DNA of 8,323 nt from NCBI GenBank assembly GCA_027046415.1, contig JALTYW010000240.1, positions 1-8,323 of the forward strand, given 5' to 3'. Positions within the stretch are counted from its first letter, which is position 1. Every line of letters starts with the position of its first letter. The stretch is from Sulfurovum sp. (GTDB lineage: Bacteria; Campylobacterota; Campylobacteria; Campylobacterales; Sulfurovaceae). Position numbers and translations under genes: made by a program. The notes beneath the pieces are model-generated. The model did not search any database. It saw only the letters and a program-made list of their open reading frames with translations, and was not told the origin of the DNA. This document shows, piece after piece, positions 7,457-8,323 of this stretch.

Positions 7457-8323
7457 CTTTGAGTCCCCTTCCGACACAGTAAGCCTTGGCTGACATCGCT
7501 TTTTTTGACGGCGGCTGCAGAGTACCGATCTTAAGGCTGCCTCTTGCACAGCCAACGATCACATCATCCCCCTTTATAGAGAGAATCTCGAAAGGAGTAT
7601 GTTCAGTTGCACTTTCAATCAGTGACACATTATCGAATTTTATCCCGTTTGAGGCAAAGATCCCCGGCCATCCCTCAAATGCACGGTACTTGTTGTAAAC
7701 AACTGCCGCATCCGAAAAATCCACCTCTCCGTCACTCTTTTTGATCTTTTTACACACACTCGCCTTGCTCTCATCCTGTGGCTGCGGTGTCAGCGTATCA
7801 AAGTTGCGGAGTGTTGAGAGAGTAAGCGTACAGGCATCTTTTGTCAACTGTGCCATCAATGCGTACAGGCGCATATCTTCGGGGATTTCAAAGGTTGTCT
7901 TTTCAAGAATCGGTCCCGTATCCAGTCCCTCTTCCATTAGCATTGAGGTAACACCCGTTATCTTGTCACCATTGAGCAACGACTGCTGTACCGGTGATGC
8001 ACCACGATACTGCGGCAGCAATGAGGCGTGCAGATTGATACAGGGGGCAATATCGAGGATCGATTTGGGCAGAAGCTGTCCAAATGCCGCCACAACGATA
8101 AAGTCTGGCTTCTCCAGCGCTATCTTCTCGGCAACCCCCTCTTCACTCAGACGGTTTGGCTGCAGTACAGGTATGTTGTGTACCTGGGCGAGTACCTTTA
8201 CCGGAGGTGGCGTCAATACTTTCTTCCTTCCCACAGGACGGTCTGGCTGTGTCAACACTAAAGAGACCTCCATATCTTCAGCCTCTATCAGTGTTTTGAG
8301 GATCGCTTCGGCATAGTGGGGGG
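7434..8323 (-). CDS. fmt: Methionyl-tRNA formyltransferase (5' end missing)
   Basis: Fmt transfers a formyl group from 10-formyltetrahydrofolate to Met-tRNAfMet, making the bacterial initiator tRNA. The frame is open to the right edge: 295 complete codons are visible, beginning PHYAEAIL. This corresponds to the stretch just after the N-terminal F-x-GT motif, so only about 8 residues are missing and the ATG at 8273 is internal, not the start. The N-terminal formyltransferase domain contains TQPDRPVGRKKVL (visible residues 24-36), and INLHASLLPQYRGASP (95-110) with catalytic Asn96 and His98. The third catalytic residue, Asp134, is in GLDTGPIL. These correspond to Asn108, His110 and Asp146 of E. 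coli. The C-terminal OB-fold domain (about 195-295) contains AFEGWPGIF and ends KVGDTIVS. It is the first visible gene of the fmt-birA-parA-parB series; its promoter lies outside the window. Confidence 0.97.
   Translation of the reverse strand, partial: PHYAEAILKTLIEAEDMEVSLVLTQPDRPVGRKKVLTPPPVKVLAQVHNIPVLQPNRLSEEGVAEKIALEKPDFIVVAAFGQLLPKSILDIAPCINLHASLLPQYRGASPVQQSLLNGDKITGVTSMLMEEGLDTGPILEKTTFEIPEDMRLYALMAQLTKDACTLTLSTLRNFDTLTPQPQDESKASVCKKIKKSDGEVDFSDAAVVYNKYRAFEGWPGIFASNGIKFDNVSLIESATEHTPFEILSIKGDDVIVGCARGSLKIGTLQPPSKKAMSAKAYCVGRGLKVGDTIVS
7464..7470 (-). promoter_or_regulatory. Ribosome binding site deciding the TTG start of birA
   Basis: The minus strand reads AAGGGGA, 7 nt before TTG, inside the last codons of fmt. 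No ATG lies in this frame near the conserved N-terminus. The site supports a start at 7456 and coupling of birA translation to fmt. Confidence 0.65.

Overview
The window is a solid run of housekeeping genes, all transcribed from the minus strand (right to left). In transcription order they are fmt (5' end cut by the right edge), birA, parA, parB, atpF', atpF, atpH, atpA, atpG and atpD (3' end cut by the left edge). I see no plus-strand genes, RNA genes, mobile elements, CRISPR arrays or large repeats. The longest non-coding stretch is the 62 bp between parB and atpF'.

The gene order fmt-birA-parA-parB-atpF'-atpF-atpH-atpA-atpG-atpD, the protein sequences and a moderate GC content (low-to-mid 40s by eye) point to Campylobacterota (formerly Epsilonproteobacteria). 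A free-living sulfur-oxidising type such as Sulfurovum or Sulfurimonas fits better than the AT-rich Campylobacter or Helicobacter. The phylum is a firm inference; the genus is a guess from composition and general resemblance.

Right part (about 5168-8323): fmt makes formyl-Met-tRNA for translation initiation, birA biotinylates acetyl-CoA carboxylase (BCCP), and parA/parB are the chromosomal partition ATPase and its CTP-dependent DNA clamp. These four genes overlap or nearly touch (fmt/birA 23-nt overlap, birA/parA ATGA overlap, parA/parB 1-nt gap), so they probably form one translationally coupled operon.

Left part (1-5105): six F1Fo-ATP synthase genes encode the peripheral stalk (b' and b), the delta connector, and alpha, gamma and beta of F1. 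Genes for the membrane subunits a and c (atpB, atpE) and for atpI are absent between parB and atpF', so the Fo rotor and proton channel must be encoded elsewhere. A sigma70-like promoter with a small dyad in its spacer lies in the parB-atpF' gap and may drive the atp genes separately from the par genes.

This is mostly a conserved core region and I found no new system. The points most worth checking are a BirA whose biotinyl-AMP-retaining loop lacks most of the usual arginines, a b subunit with a signal-peptide-like N-terminus, and the parAB-atp junction that has lost atpI-atpB-atpE and has fmt-birA upstream instead of the gidAB common in other bacteria.
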